The notes beneath the pieces were generated by a model. That model did no database searches. It had not been told where the DNA came from and saw nothing but the letters and a program-made list of their open reading frames with translations. Shown piece after piece: positions 24,483 to 34,301 of a stretch of 64,000 bases of DNA. This DNA is from Candidatus Melainabacteria bacterium (lineage in GTDB: Bacteria > Cyanobacteriota > Vampirovibrionia > Obscuribacterales > Obscuribacteraceae): the NCBI GenBank assembly GCA_003151275.1, contig PLXC01000013.1, forward strand, positions 24,787 through 88,786, in the 5' to 3' direction. How positions within the stretch are numbered: position 1 is the first letter of the stretch; every line of letters starts with the position of its first letter. The position numbers were made by a program, and so were the translations under genes.

Positions 24483-24527
24483 GTCTAGAAGCGACCAATC
24501 AACGGGTTCTTCACTTAGGAAACTCAG

Positions 24528-25781
24528 ATGGCCAAAGAAAGCGGTCAATTTAAATTTCTGCAATTCTCAGACGTGCACTTGGATTCGCACTTGAGCCTTC
24601 TTAAGCTGCCCCTTTCTTCAAGTGAGCGTGGGCACCGCAGGCGCGAAATTCTGGAAGCATTCGTGCTCGCTTTAGACGTGGCTAAGCAGGAAGAAGTTGA
24701 TGCCGTCCTGATTCCTGGCGACTTGTGGCATAACGAAAGCATAAGAGGCGTAACGCTGACTAAAATAATCGCAGCCTGCGCCGCATTAGGTGATGTGCCA
24801 GTTGTCATCGCCCCGGGTGATCGCGATTGTTACACGGGCGGATCATTCTACAACGACCACGTCTTGCAAGTGCATGGCTTGCCAACTTGGCCCGAGAATG
24901 TGCACGTCTTTAAAACTAGAGATTTTTCCACGTTCAAGCATCCTTGCCATCCCGAAGTGGCGTTTACAGGGCGCGCTTTAACGACTCCAGAACCGCAGTC
25001 CGAACGCCCCTTGGCTTGTTCGGTAAGACGAGATGATCGGCTGCCGATTAATATTTTGCTTCTATGCGGTTCGATTGATGGGTACACGGGAGTCGATAGG
25101 GCAAGTGAAATCGCCCCTTTCAGCCCTTTTACCGCCGAAGAATTGGAGGAGGCGCAGTTTACATATGCAGCACTGGGACACTATCACGACTACACCGAGG
25201 TGCTTTCGGGTAACGGTAATATACTTGGTGCTTACTCTGGATCACTGGCAGGCAGGGGCTTTGACGAGCTTGGACCGCGTTTTGCCTTACTGGGAACGAT
25301 ACATAATAGCGATTTTGGGGCTCGGCAATGTACCATTGAACCGTTAGAGCTGGATCGTCGGCGGATGATCATGGTTAGCACCGATATATCCGGTTTAACT
25401 GGTGAAGACATGATAGATGAGATCACAATGAACATTGAGGAGCAGGGCGGGCGAATTGAAAATGATCTCGTCTTCCTGCATCTTGAAGGAAATTACAGAA
25501 TCGACAGCAATCCCAAAAATGTAATTGAAACACTGCAAGAGCACTACTACAACGTCGCGGTCCTGGATTACACGAGACCTGATTATCTCTCCGAGAGTTT
25601 TGATTATCGGACGACAGAAGCTAAGTTCGTTGATTCACTTTTGGCAATGAAGAAAAATGTAGAGAACGCTGGTGGCGCTTTTGATACCAACCTTGATAGT
25701 TCGAGTGTCATAGAAGATGCGCTCTATTACGGTTTAGATGCGCTCAGACAAAAGAGGGTAACTGTTCGCGATGTGGATTGA
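24528..25781 (+). CDS. SbcD/Mre11-like metallophosphoesterase with altered motif III
   Basis: 417 residues. Motif I SDVHLD (14-19), motif II GDLWHN (64-69), GHYHDY (about 216) and SGSLAGRGFDE match Mre11/SbcD/YhaO nucleases, which bind two manganese ions and cut DNA ends together with a Rad50-like ATPase. Motif III, normally GNHD/E with a metal-binding Asn and a catalytic His, reads GDRD (97-100). The substitution of both residues suggests reduced or lost nuclease activity or a changed mechanism. The gene overlaps the ATPase gene by 11 bases. In the family, this pair acts on DNA repair. It lies 45 bases behind the thiolase. Confidence 0.8.
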   Translation: MAKESGQFKFLQFSDVHLDSHLSLLKLPLSSSERGHRRREILEAFVLALDVAKQEEVDAVLIPGDLWHNESIRGVTLTKIIAACAALGDVPVVIAPGDRDCYTGGSFYNDHVLQVHGLPTWPENVHVFKTRDFSTFKHPCHPEVAFTGRALTTPEPQSERPLACSVRRDDRLPINILLLCGSIDGYTGVDRASEIAPFSPFTAEELEEAQFTYAALGHYHDYTEVLSGNGNILGAYSGSLAGRGFDELGPRFALLGTIHNSDFGARQCTIEPLELDRRRMIMVSTDISGLTGEDMIDEITMNIEEQGGRIENDLVFLHLEGNYRIDSNPKNVIETLQEHYYNVAVLDYTRPDYLSESFDYRTTEAKFVDSLLAMKKNVENAGGAFDTNLDSSSVIEDALYYGLDALRQKRVTVRDVD

Positions 25782-28560
25782 GCGGATTGATTTTGCCGGG
25801 TATGGAAATATCTCCGGTGAAAAAATTGAATTTAATGGCAACAAGCTCAATCTTGTTGTCGAAGCTAACGAGTACGGTAAATCGACGATTGCCAGTGCGG
25901 TTTGGGCGATTTTATATGATTTCCCGGATCATCAGGCAGGCGACAGACCCAGTGAGCGAGAGGCTCGTCGACCCAGCGCCGCCTCCAATATGCCATTTAT
26001 CGCAAGCATCGACGTGACCAGCAATGGCACCAGACTAAAAGTGATCAGAGACTTTTCAGATGGCGCTGTCCAGGTTGTTGACCGCGACCAAGCGAACAAA
26101 GACGTGACCAGGCAATATCGTGGTCCTAGCGGAGAAGACGAAATCGGGCTCAGGCTCACAGGCATGACGCGAGAGATGTTTCGCAGCACATGCTTTGTCG
26201 GGCAGCGAGAATTAGATGAGCACGCCTTCAGTGGTGACAGCGATCTGACGTCGTTGTTCCAGGGTATCGCCGATACCTCCACACCTGCCACCAATGCCGG
26301 TACTGCTATCGAAGTTCTGGAAGACGCCTTGAATCACTTCCCTTACAAAGGTAAGAGAAGCAAAGTCGACGTCGTAGTGCGCGACTTAGAAGGGCAGTAC
26401 TATGAGCTTTCCGACAAGATCAAGAAGCTAGAGAAAGACAAAGTTGAAGTCGGAGTGGATCTTCGAAGGCTAGGTCAAATTGCCGACGATATCACTGGTA
26501 ATACCGAACAGGCTGGTGCTAATGAATACTTCGAACTCTGCTTGGAAGCTGCCGATACAGATAACAGGCTGATCCAAGGTCAAACGAGTCTTGCCAAAGT
26601 GTCCGAGCTTCGACAGGAAATGCAAAGTCTTGGAAAAATGGATGGATTTCCGTTGGAGTTAGTCAAGCGTGTAGAAGAATTGTGGACCAGACGGCAGTCG
26701 AGATTCTCCGATTACGACCGCTTCCTGCAGGAAATGGCACCTAAACTGCGGGAATACGAGTCTCATGAAAAACATTCCAACGATAAGTGGGATGGTCTAA
26801 AAGAATTTACAAGCGATGAGGCCCAAAAAGTTGGTGTTCTGGCAATCACTTTTCAAAATTTGCAACATGAATTAGCGGATCTGCAGCAAAGACGAGGTCT
26901 TGAATTCGAAAAGGTAGAAAATTTAGATATCGATCTTAATCAAGTGGAACACACTCGTCAGGCTCTCCTCTCCTTAGAAGAGAAGGACTACAATGACGCG
27001 CGTTCTTACATGGCTTTGATCGGCTCATTTAAGGAAGCGATTATTGAAGCCGAAGGAAAAATTGAACGTAATCGTGCACTAATCGTTGAAATAGAAGAAC
27101 AGCGAAAAACGAAAAAGGTGATGTTCGTTTTGCCGGGTGGCTCGGTGCGCAAGAAAGACTTAGAGGCTGCTGAAGCTGACATCGAGAAAGAGACAAAACA
27201 CATTGACGAGTTAAGCAATAAAATTGCAGGACTTGAAGGGCGCCTGGATGTTCTGGCTCGTAAGGCTGGCATGGGCAGCGGCGCGGAGTTGGTGCATCAA
27301 TTCCAAGACTACTCGGCTAAGTCTGTCGACCTACAGGATCTTGATGGACTCGACCAGGCAATAAGCGCAAGAGAAACTACGATCTCTCAAATGCAGGCGG
27401 ATCTTGGATCGTACTTCGAGAAGGCTGGTAGGCAAGCCTGGGATATTAACCCCGAGAGTGCTCTCGAATTGGCTGATCATATTAACAAGTCTATGGAAGA
27501 GCAACGCAACATTAACACCACATTTGGTGCTGTTAAGCAGAGTAAGCATCAACTGGAATTCCTTGCCAATGAAATCCAAGACATCGACAATTTGCTCAAA
27601 GAGATCTTTGTCAAAGCGCACATCGACGATTCAGAAAACATGGAAGATTTACACCAGCAATTCTTCTCGAAACTGGCATCGTTCCACAGATGGCAAGTCA
27701 TGAGAACCGAATTGCACAAGATGGAGACAGACATGTCTTCTGGATTCACTCCAGATGAGCTGCCTCCGCAAATAGAACGCCTGGAAACCATCCGCATGGA
27801 GATCTTTGCCAGAATGCAGGAGCTGGTCGAACAATATCCAAGCATTGCAGAGATGGCTCCGCCGATGTCTAGCCCGCCTCGACGGATCAATCTTGGTGGC
27901 AACTATTCAAGCAAGATGTATCTCGATGATCTGCGCCGAGAGCGTGATGAGCTGACTGTGCGCGTCCGAACTGCCTCGATGAATCACGACCAGAACTATT
28001 TGACTTCGGTGGAAGAGCTTGAACAGATTTCGCGAGATCTAAATAACATTCGGCGAGCGAAGACTGCCCTCGAATTGGCGCGAGACACCTTGCAAAAGCT
28101 TTCCAGTGAAACTTATGTCGATTGGGCGACTAAGCTCAATGAGATCGCCAAAGAAATGATTATCAATATTGGACTCGATTTCGAAGATTTGCACTTTGAC
28201 TCCGATTTGCGAATCACGGCGCGCAAGAAAGGCGAGGATCAGCAAATCAATTCGGCAAACATGATGACCCAGTTGTCTACGGGCACAAAGGAGCAGCTGC
28301 ACTGGCTTGCCAGGATGGTGGTGTCGCGCTTTTTGTCAAAGGGCAATCCTTTGCCAATTGTTTTGGACGAGCCTTTTAGTGAAACTGATGATCAACGTTT
28401 TCTTCGAGTCATGCAATTTTTACTTGACGTTTTAGTCACTAAGCATCAGGTGATCATTTTTAGTTGCCACCAGCAACGACACCACTGGTTGATCAGTCAA
28501 CTGAATCCGGAGCAAATGTCCAGGATCGATTTTGCTCGCCGAGCCGCGCTTCGCGGTTAG
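25771..28560 (+). CDS. YhaN/SbcC/Rad50-like AAA ATPase with coiled coil
   Basis: 929 residues. The P-loop is EANEYGKS (31-38), lacking the first Gly of GxxxxGKS but similar to the YhaN form. Two long coiled-coil arms (about 190-480 and 490-800) surround a short hinge near 470 (FVLPGGSVRKKD); no CxxC zinc hook is present. The C-terminal head has the signature LSTGTKEQLHWLARM (about 834) and Walker B PIVLDEPFSE (about 860), followed by a switch His region (VIIFSCHQQRHH). It is encoded overlapping the SbcD-like gene and is certainly its partner. A structural role at DNA ends is family knowledge; whether the complex still cuts is open, see the altered motif III of the partner. Confidence 0.85.
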   Translation: MWIERIDFAGYGNISGEKIEFNGNKLNLVVEANEYGKSTIASAVWAILYDFPDHQAGDRPSEREARRPSAASNMPFIASIDVTSNGTRLKVIRDFSDGAVQVVDRDQANKDVTRQYRGPSGEDEIGLRLTGMTREMFRSTCFVGQRELDEHAFSGDSDLTSLFQGIADTSTPATNAGTAIEVLEDALNHFPYKGKRSKVDVVVRDLEGQYYELSDKIKKLEKDKVEVGVDLRRLGQIADDITGNTEQAGANEYFELCLEAADTDNRLIQGQTSLAKVSELRQEMQSLGKMDGFPLELVKRVEELWTRRQSRFSDYDRFLQEMAPKLREYESHEKHSNDKWDGLKEFTSDEAQKVGVLAITFQNLQHELADLQQRRGLEFEKVENLDIDLNQVEHTRQALLSLEEKDYNDARSYMALIGSFKEAIIEAEGKIERNRALIVEIEEQRKTKKVMFVLPGGSVRKKDLEAAEADIEKETKHIDELSNKIAGLEGRLDVLARKAGMGSGAELVHQFQDYSAKSVDLQDLDGLDQAISARETTISQMQADLGSYFEKAGRQAWDINPESALELADHINKSMEEQRNINTTFGAVKQSKHQLEFLANEIQDIDNLLKEIFVKAHIDDSENMEDLHQQFFSKLASFHRWQVMRTELHKMETDMSSGFTPDELPPQIERLETIRMEIFARMQELVEQYPSIAEMAPPMSSPPRRINLGGNYSSKMYLDDLRRERDELTVRVRTASMNHDQNYLTSVEELEQISRDLNNIRRAKTALELARDTLQKLSSETYVDWATKLNEIAKEMIINIGLDFEDLHFDSDLRITARKKGEDQQINSANMMTQLSTGTKEQLHWLARMVVSRFLSKGNPLPIVLDEPFSETDDQRFLRVMQFLLDVLVTKHQVIIFSCHQQRHHWLISQLNPEQMSRIDFARRAALRG

Positions 28561-28563
28561 ACT

Positions 28564-29211
28564 CTACTGCTCAATGCCCGCCAATTTCCGATCCTCGCGG
28601 ACCTTAAAACCGGTAAGCGTTGACAAAGACTCCATGATTTCCCACGTGGTTTTTTCCATGTCATCACTTGGTTGAATAATTTTGCCGATGTGAGCAAAAC
28701 CTTTCTCGCCCTTCAAGGCCGTGCCGATCAAACCGACTGGAAGAATTGGCACGTTGTTCGATTTTGCGAAATAGGCTGCACCGAGATGGGGCGGGCCGAG
28801 GACGCCTGGAGTCTTAGGTCTAGTTCCTTCAATGAACATGGTGACACACCATCCAGATTTGAATATATTCTTCACTGCTTTGATTGTGCGCTTCTCTGGC
28901 TTATCGCGATTAACGGAGATTGCAGAGTAGAACTCAATTAGCGCGGCAACTTTCGGATTGGTGAAAAGTTCTTCTTTGGCAATAAAACCCATTGGTCTAT
29001 CGACAGCGATTACCAAAATAGGTGGGTCCCAATAGGAAAGATGATTTGCGACAACAAGCACAGGCTGGTCTTTGGGGACATTCTCACGACCTGTGACCTC
29101 AAGTCGGTTGCGCCAATAATAAAGTGGAAACAGCAGATAACGAGCCGTACCGATTTGCGTTACTCTGCGAATCGGGCTGAAATTTTTCGGTTTATAGTCA
29201 AGCGTAGTCAA
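28564..29211 (-). CDS. plsC: 1-acyl-sn-glycerol-3-phosphate acyltransferase family protein
   Basis: 215 residues. The HX4D catalytic motif is NHLSYWD (His57, Asp62) and the substrate motif is FIEGTRPKTPG (about 126). A third block (VPILPVGLIGTALKGEKGF) also fits. The enzyme adds the second acyl chain of phosphatidic acid at the membrane. The start is TTG at 29211 (in the sequence TAATGCATTGACT), five bases from the end of the upstream TPR/NHL gene, so it probably depends on translation of that gene. No better start is seen. The assignment to PlsC rather than another acyltransferase of the family rests on length and motifs. Confidence 0.85.
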   Translation of the reverse strand: MTTLDYKPKNFSPIRRVTQIGTARYLLFPLYYWRNRLEVTGRENVPKDQPVLVVANHLSYWDPPILVIAVDRPMGFIAKEELFTNPKVAALIEFYSAISVNRDKPEKRTIKAVKNIFKSGWCVTMFIEGTRPKTPGVLGPPHLGAAYFAKSNNVPILPVGLIGTALKGEKGFAHIGKIIQPSDDMEKTTWEIMESLSTLTGFKVREDRKLAGIEQ

Positions 29212-29215
29212 TGCA

Positions 29216-30310
29216 TTAAGGCTTGGCGCCTACATTTGTGCGTGGTAGTGTGATTCGCACGACTGAATTGTCTTCTTGTTGACTAACAAAGAGATTTCCT
29301 TCTTTGTCTAATGCGAGGTAATACGGTTTTCTGAAACCGCTCGCAATCACGGTTGAGATGCCGGCGGGACTGATTCGAATTACTGTTCCGGCCAGATAAT
29401 TGGCGACGTAAACATTTCCTGGTCCATCGACTATCAAACCGATTGGACCGCGCAAGTTAGCGCCGCTACAAAATTGAGAACGGCTGCCGTCGGCTGTAAT
29501 TCGATCAATTGTGTTGTTCAAGAAATTGGCTATGTATAAGCTGCCGCCGGGTCCAAAGCTCAGCCCGGCGGGAGCTGAGAAGCCTGTCGCGATCACTCGG
29601 ACGGACACGTTCGCTAGGACCGGAACTGGTCCTGTTGGGCTTGGTGGAGTGTTGAATTTAGGCAATTGCGGTTCGATTTGGATCGCAGGTGCGGCGTTTG
29701 CTATGGGTTGAGCAGGCGGTTGAGGCGTCTGAATGTTCGGAGCTGGATAGGACATGCTCGGCTCTGAGCCGGGAGGGGTGACTAGCTTGCCAGTAACTGA
29801 TGGATCGATTTGCATCGGTTGAACCGGCGGAGCGGAAATGACTGGCGCACCTTGTCCCGAATCTATCATCTGGACTCGTTTTTGGGCTTCGGCGAAGTGC
29901 GCGTTGTTGGGCGCAATCGCGGCTAAATGCTGCCGCGCTTCTGAGCCCTGTCCCAGGTCTGTCAGGCAAACAGCAAGCTGGTAGTGAGCATCAGGATCCA
30001 TTGGCTTCACTCTCAGCACTTCTTGGAAGCGCGGAATCGCTTCCTTGCAGCGTTTTTGGCTCTGATAGAGGACGCCGAGGTTGTACTGAGCGTCGGCTAA
30101 ATCTGGGTCAATGTCGCACGCTCGCTTGAAAAAGATGATTGCGGACTCCGGACTACCTTGCTTGTAAGCCGTTAATCCCAAGTTGTAAAGACTGATTGCG
30201 TGCGGACTTTGGGCTGGAGAGCCTTGTGCAGCGACCGGCAGTGATGATGTGGAGCAAGCTAGAGCGATACCAAATGCCGCAGCCAGGGCTACTCTTTTAA
30301 GCTCATTCAT
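29216..30310 (-). CDS. Exported TPR and NHL-repeat (beta-propeller) protein
   Basis: 364 residues from ATG 30310 (MNELKRVALAAAFGIALACS), a signal peptide, with AGGAG upstream. Residues about 35-140 hold TPR units (AQYNLGVLYQSQKRCKEAIP, DAHYQLAVCLTDLGQGSEAR). A Pro-rich linker (about 145-235) leads to a C-terminal NHL/SMP-30-like part (GFSAPAGLSFGPGGSLYIAN, GPIGLIVDGPGNVYVANYLA, GFRKPYYLALDKEGNLFVSQ), about three or four propeller blades, fewer than the six or seven of a complete propeller. It therefore may dimerise or be shortened. It likely acts in the periplasm as a binding protein. It is upstream of plsC in one transcript. Confidence 0.75.
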   Translation of the reverse strand: MNELKRVALAAAFGIALACSTSSLPVAAQGSPAQSPHAISLYNLGLTAYKQGSPESAIIFFKRACDIDPDLADAQYNLGVLYQSQKRCKEAIPRFQEVLRVKPMDPDAHYQLAVCLTDLGQGSEARQHLAAIAPNNAHFAEAQKRVQMIDSGQGAPVISAPPVQPMQIDPSVTGKLVTPPGSEPSMSYPAPNIQTPQPPAQPIANAAPAIQIEPQLPKFNTPPSPTGPVPVLANVSVRVIATGFSAPAGLSFGPGGSLYIANFLNNTIDRITADGSRSQFCSGANLRGPIGLIVDGPGNVYVANYLAGTVIRISPAGISTVIASGFRKPYYLALDKEGNLFVSQQEDNSVVRITLPRTNVGAKP

Positions 30311-30469
30311 CAATCCATTCTCCTGATATCGCGTCAATTTCGAACCTCTGTGTTCATCTATTTGAGACTGTTTCGGACCAGTTTTGGTGTACTGTGGGAA
30401 AAAACGTTGCATTCGGGTATATAAAACTATGCTAAGACTTAGTAGGTCAGTAAGGAAGCGGAATCAAAT

Positions 30470-30910
30470 ATGAGAACACTTGGACACATAATCACTTCAG
30501 CGGGCGTCAGTTTGGCTGGTTATTACAGATACCGCTCGCGCAATGCTGCGTTGGCTAGTTTCTTTGTCGGCTGGTTGATTGACCTCGATCATATCTTCGA
30601 TTATGTTTCGGCGCACGGCTGGAAGCCTAACTGGGCGAAATTCAACGAGGCGAGTCACGAGAAATATAGCGGGAAGCTATATCTTCCATTACATTCGTAT
30701 GAGCTAGTTGCTCTCTTTTTCTTGCTCTTCCGAGGACCGCAAAAACAGCCATATCGGATCGGAATCACAGCATCAATTTTGACCCATCTGTTGCTCGATC
30801 AGCGCTGTAATCCGAGCCGAAAACCATTAACTTATTTTCTAGCGCATCGCATTAAGAACCGCTTTAACGCATCAGAAATATTGCATCCGCACGTTCATTC
30901 GAACTGCTAA
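30470..30910 (+). CDS. Membrane protein of the DUF457/YdjM-like type
   Basis: 146 residues. Hydrophobic segments about 5-22, 29-45 and 76-90 alternate with His/Asp-rich parts: WLIDLDHIFDYV, LPLHSYE, LTHLLLDQ. This D..DH / H.. / TH..LD arrangement is that of YdjM-like membrane-bound putative metal-dependent hydrolases (DUF457). No function is proven in the family. Monocistronic; GGAAGCGG before the ATG may serve as ribosome site. Confidence 0.55.
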   Translation: MRTLGHIITSAGVSLAGYYRYRSRNAALASFFVGWLIDLDHIFDYVSAHGWKPNWAKFNEASHEKYSGKLYLPLHSYELVALFFLLFRGPQKQPYRIGITASILTHLLLDQRCNPSRKPLTYFLAHRIKNRFNASEILHPHVHSNC

Positions 30911-31024
30911 CCGTCTATTCGGCGAGAGCATGTGTGCACCACGCGTGATGGCGCGATAGCTCCATCTTTGATTTGGCGATAAACCGAAAGCTGAGTTCAG
31001 CAATAAACTGCAAGCTGAATTTTT

Positions 31025-31118
31025 GATGTCCCAACAGCTAGGTTTTGCGATATCGAACAGCTAAATTTGCGATGTTCCAACAGCTAAATTTTGCGATGTT
31101 CCAACAGCTCGATTCCGC
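31025..31118. repeat. Four tandem copies of a 22-24-bp repeat
   Basis: Units starting GATGTCCCAACAGCTAGG (31025), GATATCGAACAGCTAAAT (31049), GATGTTCCAACAGCTAAA (31071) and GATGTTCCAACAGCTCGA (31095), each ending TTTGC or TCCGC. They lie 50 bases upstream of the Ser/Thr kinase gene. Earlier weaker traces (AGCTGAGTTCAGCAATAAAC) suggest the array once was longer. Could be a multi-site control element or a neutral minisatellite. Confidence 0.7.
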
Positions 31119-31169
31119 TCTATGCAATTGGGGTAAATAACTGTGAGACGCTCCCTCAGCTAGGTTCGA

Positions 31170-33353
31170 ATGGACGAAATCCGGAAGGACAAAAAACGGT
31201 TAGTCAAAGGAAGGTCGGCTGACAGTTCGGCAGATACTGCCGCATCTCCTTCTTTTCACTTGGTAAATGGTCAAATTGTCGGTGAGCGGTACAAGGTAAT
31301 TTCTTTAATCGGGAAGGGAGGCATGGGCTCTGTCTACTCAGTTGAACAGATCTTCTTGCATAAAGAGTTTGCTCTTAAAACCCTAAATCCTGGACACATG
31401 TCAGACATGGCTTGGCGTCGCTTTCAGAAAGAAGCGCAAGCCACTAGTGCTTTAGATCACCCTAGTCTGATCAAAGTGCATGACTTTGGAATGATTGATG
31501 ACACGCAGCCATTTTTCGTAATGGATTTTTTTGACGGCGAAACTTTGGCGAATCGAATTGAGCGGTCTGGAGCTCTCCCGTTAGCGGATGCCTTGTCAAT
31601 TTTTACGCATGTGTGTTTTGCTCTTGCGCATGCCCACAAGCAGGGTGTGATTCATAGAGACATCAAACCTAGCAACATCATGATTTCGCAAATCGACGAC
31701 GTTGAATATCAGGTGCGTGTCGTGGATTTCGGGATTGCGAAATTGATCAACGCATCTGATCATGAAACCCTTGCGTTGACTCGCACTGGTGAGGTTTTTG
31801 GCACTCCGTATTATATGAGTCCAGAGCAGTGTCTCGGCGTTGGTATAGATCATCGCGCAGACATTTATTCGTTGGGTTGCGTTCTCTTTCATGCTCTTAC
31901 CGGGATGCCGCCATTCATCGGTGATACAGCTCTCTCAATTATGATGCAACACCAAAGCACCATACCTGCAGCCTTGAAGGAAGCCAGTCTCGGCAAGGTT
32001 TTTCCAGAAGCGACCGATCGCGTAGTTCGAAAAATGCTGCAGAAAAAACCTGAGGATCGTTATCAAAGTTTGCTTGAAGTGGCAAGTGATCTCGAGCTGA
32101 TCAAGTTGGGACAGCACGTACATAGTCAAAAGAATTCGACTTTGGCGAAAAAGCCCAGAAATAATTTACTACCGGGAATTGCTGCTCTCGTTGTGGTTTC
32201 CGGTTTGTCGTTTGTGGGTGGTCGCTTTTCAGCTTCGCAAAAAGTTGCGCCTTCAGAAGTTCCAGCATCATTTAAGGCAGCGGCCCCAGTTGCAGCAGTA
32301 TTATCATCATCGCCGGGGGCATTATCACCGGGTTCATCGTCGCCGGGATCATCATCATCGGGATCATCTGGACCAACACCATCCCCTGAGCAAATCAACG
32401 AAGCGGCTAGACGTTCCTCCAAGTCATTTTCGGCGATATCAGGATATTACTCGACGTTTACCGATCCGAAAAGAAGAATTTTTCACTTTGATAACGATGA
32501 CGAAAAATCACCCGGAATCTTGATTCTACCGAAATCTGTAGAGTGTCCAATTGCAGTAGATACGCCATATGGTAAGAAGGTCCATGCGAAAGGTGATGTG
32601 GAGATCAGTAACTTCCAGCCGTTTGCGATCCTTGTTGCCGAAAACGTTGAGACAGCGCCGCAATTGCTCACACGCTTTAGAGCGGATGAAGTTTCAGAAT
32701 TATCTTTGAAAAATGCGGTGCTGCCTGACGGCACGTCTGACGCTGCATTAAGCAAATGTACAAACTTGAAATCAATAAATGCAGTCGTGATTACTAATAG
32801 CAAGTTCGTTACCGATAAGTCTTTGGGGTATCTAAATCAACTTCCAAATTTAACTGAACTCGGTGTTTCACACACTCGAGTTACAGGAAAGGGACTGACT
32901 CGGCTAACTAGACTTAAAGACTTAAGAGTGCTAGATGCGAACAGTCTAGTTCATGAGAGTGGTGGCGCCGTTCTGGAAGCGTTGGCAGGAAGCACTAAAA
33001 TGCAGGATCTCAACTTACGGCGAGGAGGATTTGGCGATTCTAAAATGGAAGCGCTTGCTAGCCTGGTTAACCTGCGGCACCTTGATTTGAGCAGCACCGA
33101 GATCTCAGACAGAACCTTGAAGGAGCTGTCACAGTTGAAGCACTTAACCCAATTATCTCTCTATGATTGCCCCAATGTTACTGACAGTTCATTCGAAATA
33201 CTGGCAAAGTTTCCCGCATTGAAGGCTTTGACGATTGGCTGCGGAAAACCTGGGAATAAGTTTCCGTACGGTTTTAGTCGCCTTGAAAAGCTGATAGGCG
33301 GTCGCTGCGTTCTGAATTTTACTCGCGTTCAAAATAGTGAGTCGCAGCTTTAG
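31170..33353 (+). CDS. Membrane Ser/Thr protein kinase with C-terminal leucine-rich repeats
   Basis: 727 residues. Kinase domain about 40-310: glycine loop GKGGMGSV (49-56), Lys70 in FALKTL, catalytic HRDIKPSN (about 161), DFG (about 187) and GTPYYMSPEQ (activation loop). All catalytic residues are present. One transmembrane helix (LLPGIAALVVVSGLSFVGG, about 331-349) is followed by a Ser/Gly/Pro-rich linker (about 370-400) and an extracytoplasmic part with five or six leucine-rich repeats (LNQLPNLTELGVSHTRVTGK, LVNLRHLDLSSTEISDRTLK). It is a receptor-like layout in which the LRR part binds a ligand and the kinase signals inside. PASTA domains are absent. No phosphatase or substrate gene is next to it. 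Confidence 0.9.
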   Translation: MDEIRKDKKRLVKGRSADSSADTAASPSFHLVNGQIVGERYKVISLIGKGGMGSVYSVEQIFLHKEFALKTLNPGHMSDMAWRRFQKEAQATSALDHPSLIKVHDFGMIDDTQPFFVMDFFDGETLANRIERSGALPLADALSIFTHVCFALAHAHKQGVIHRDIKPSNIMISQIDDVEYQVRVVDFGIAKLINASDHETLALTRTGEVFGTPYYMSPEQCLGVGIDHRADIYSLGCVLFHALTGMPPFIGDTALSIMMQHQSTIPAALKEASLGKVFPEATDRVVRKMLQKKPEDRYQSLLEVASDLELIKLGQHVHSQKNSTLAKKPRNNLLPGIAALVVVSGLSFVGGRFSASQKVAPSEVPASFKAAAPVAAVLSSSPGALSPGSSSPGSSSSGSSGPTPSPEQINEAARRSSKSFSAISGYYSTFTDPKRRIFHFDNDDEKSPGILILPKSVECPIAVDTPYGKKVHAKGDVEISNFQPFAILVAENVETAPQLLTRFRADEVSELSLKNAVLPDGTSDAALSKCTNLKSINAVVITNSKFVTDKSLGYLNQLPNLTELGVSHTRVTGKGLTRLTRLKDLRVLDANSLVHESGGAVLEALAGSTKMQDLNLRRGGFGDSKMEALASLVNLRHLDLSSTEISDRTLKELSQLKHLTQLSLYDCPNVTDSSFEILAKFPALKALTIGCGKPGNKFPYGFSRLEKLIGGRCVLNFTRVQNSESQL

Positions 33354-33443
33354 CTGAAGCACAACAGAATGCCAATTCGCTGAGGCGACAGGAGGCATCA
33401 ATACTGGTGGCGGCTAAACATCCTCGCTTAGCAGTGATGGGCG

Positions 33444-34187
33444 TCAGCGCTGAGGAGGAGGAGATGGCTTTGCGAATAACTGGGAAGGCAAAGACGGCTT
33501 AAGGTCGACCTTGATTGAACTTTTACTGGCCGGTGGCAAAGCCGATTGAGCAAATAAATGGGGCGGCATTGAGAGCTGGTTATTTTTGTCTGCGGTCTTC
33601 AAACGCGCTCTCTCCTCATCCATTAGTTGTTGAATGATCTGGCCCATCTGAGGAGCAATCAATGTTGCCGTCAAATCCATTGATTCTTTCAACACTTCAG
33701 GCATCTGTTGGAGAGACTTTTGACCAGTAGGTGTTTTGTAGAAAGCGATGATGTCTCTCAGTTCGGATTCAGTAAAGTTCTTGTCGTAAACCTTGAGTGC
33801 GACTTCGTCCATGACTTTGCCCAGGTCAATCTTTTGCACAAACAACTCTCTTAGTCGTTCCGAAGAACGAGCGCTTCGTTCTTGCGCTTTTTCGATCATT
33901 TCCTTTTTCTGCGCGTCTGTCAAATTGGGGTCCGAATTAATGACTTGGGCAATCATCATTGGGTATTGACGTTGATGCGCCCCCATCATTTGGGCGACTA
34001 CTAGATCCACTCTCTTGTCTGCTTCTGTGACCTTGAGCAACTCCATAATCGCAGCCTTCTTGGAAGCACTAATAGGTGCGGCAGCCTCCGTTTGTTCTTT
34101 GGCAGCAGGAGTAGGACTGTCCGCCTGCACAGCAGCGCAACAGGAGAGCGCCGCAATAGCTGCCACAACAATGATTTTCAAACGCAC
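33444..34187 (-). CDS. Exported DUF2059 family protein
   Basis: 247 residues with a signal peptide (MRLKIIVVAAIAALSCCAAV, cleavage after VQA). The middle (KKAAIMELLKVTEADKRVDL, FTESELRDIIAFYKTPTGQK followed by SLQQMPEVLKESM) matches DUF2059, an all-helical domain of unknown role in envelope proteins. The C-terminal tail is Pro/Ser-rich and repeats SLPSQLFAKPS-like units. GGAGGGATGCTTCG upstream gives a good ribosome site. Stands alone; convergent with the kinase gene 90 bases away. Confidence 0.75.
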   Translation of the reverse strand: MRLKIIVVAAIAALSCCAAVQADSPTPAAKEQTEAAAPISASKKAAIMELLKVTEADKRVDLVVAQMMGAHQRQYPMMIAQVINSDPNLTDAQKKEMIEKAQERSARSSERLRELFVQKIDLGKVMDEVALKVYDKNFTESELRDIIAFYKTPTGQKSLQQMPEVLKESMDLTATLIAPQMGQIIQQLMDEERARLKTADKNNQLSMPPHLFAQSALPPASKSSIKVDLKPSLPSQLFAKPSPPPQR

Positions 34188-34301
34188 GAAGCATCCCTCC
34201 TAATTCAGACCTACATATCTAAAAGAGTAACCTGATGGAAACCCTGCTTACAAGTTTTCCGAGTTCGATGCTGTGCAGAAGTTGCTGTGCAGAATTTGTT
34301 T

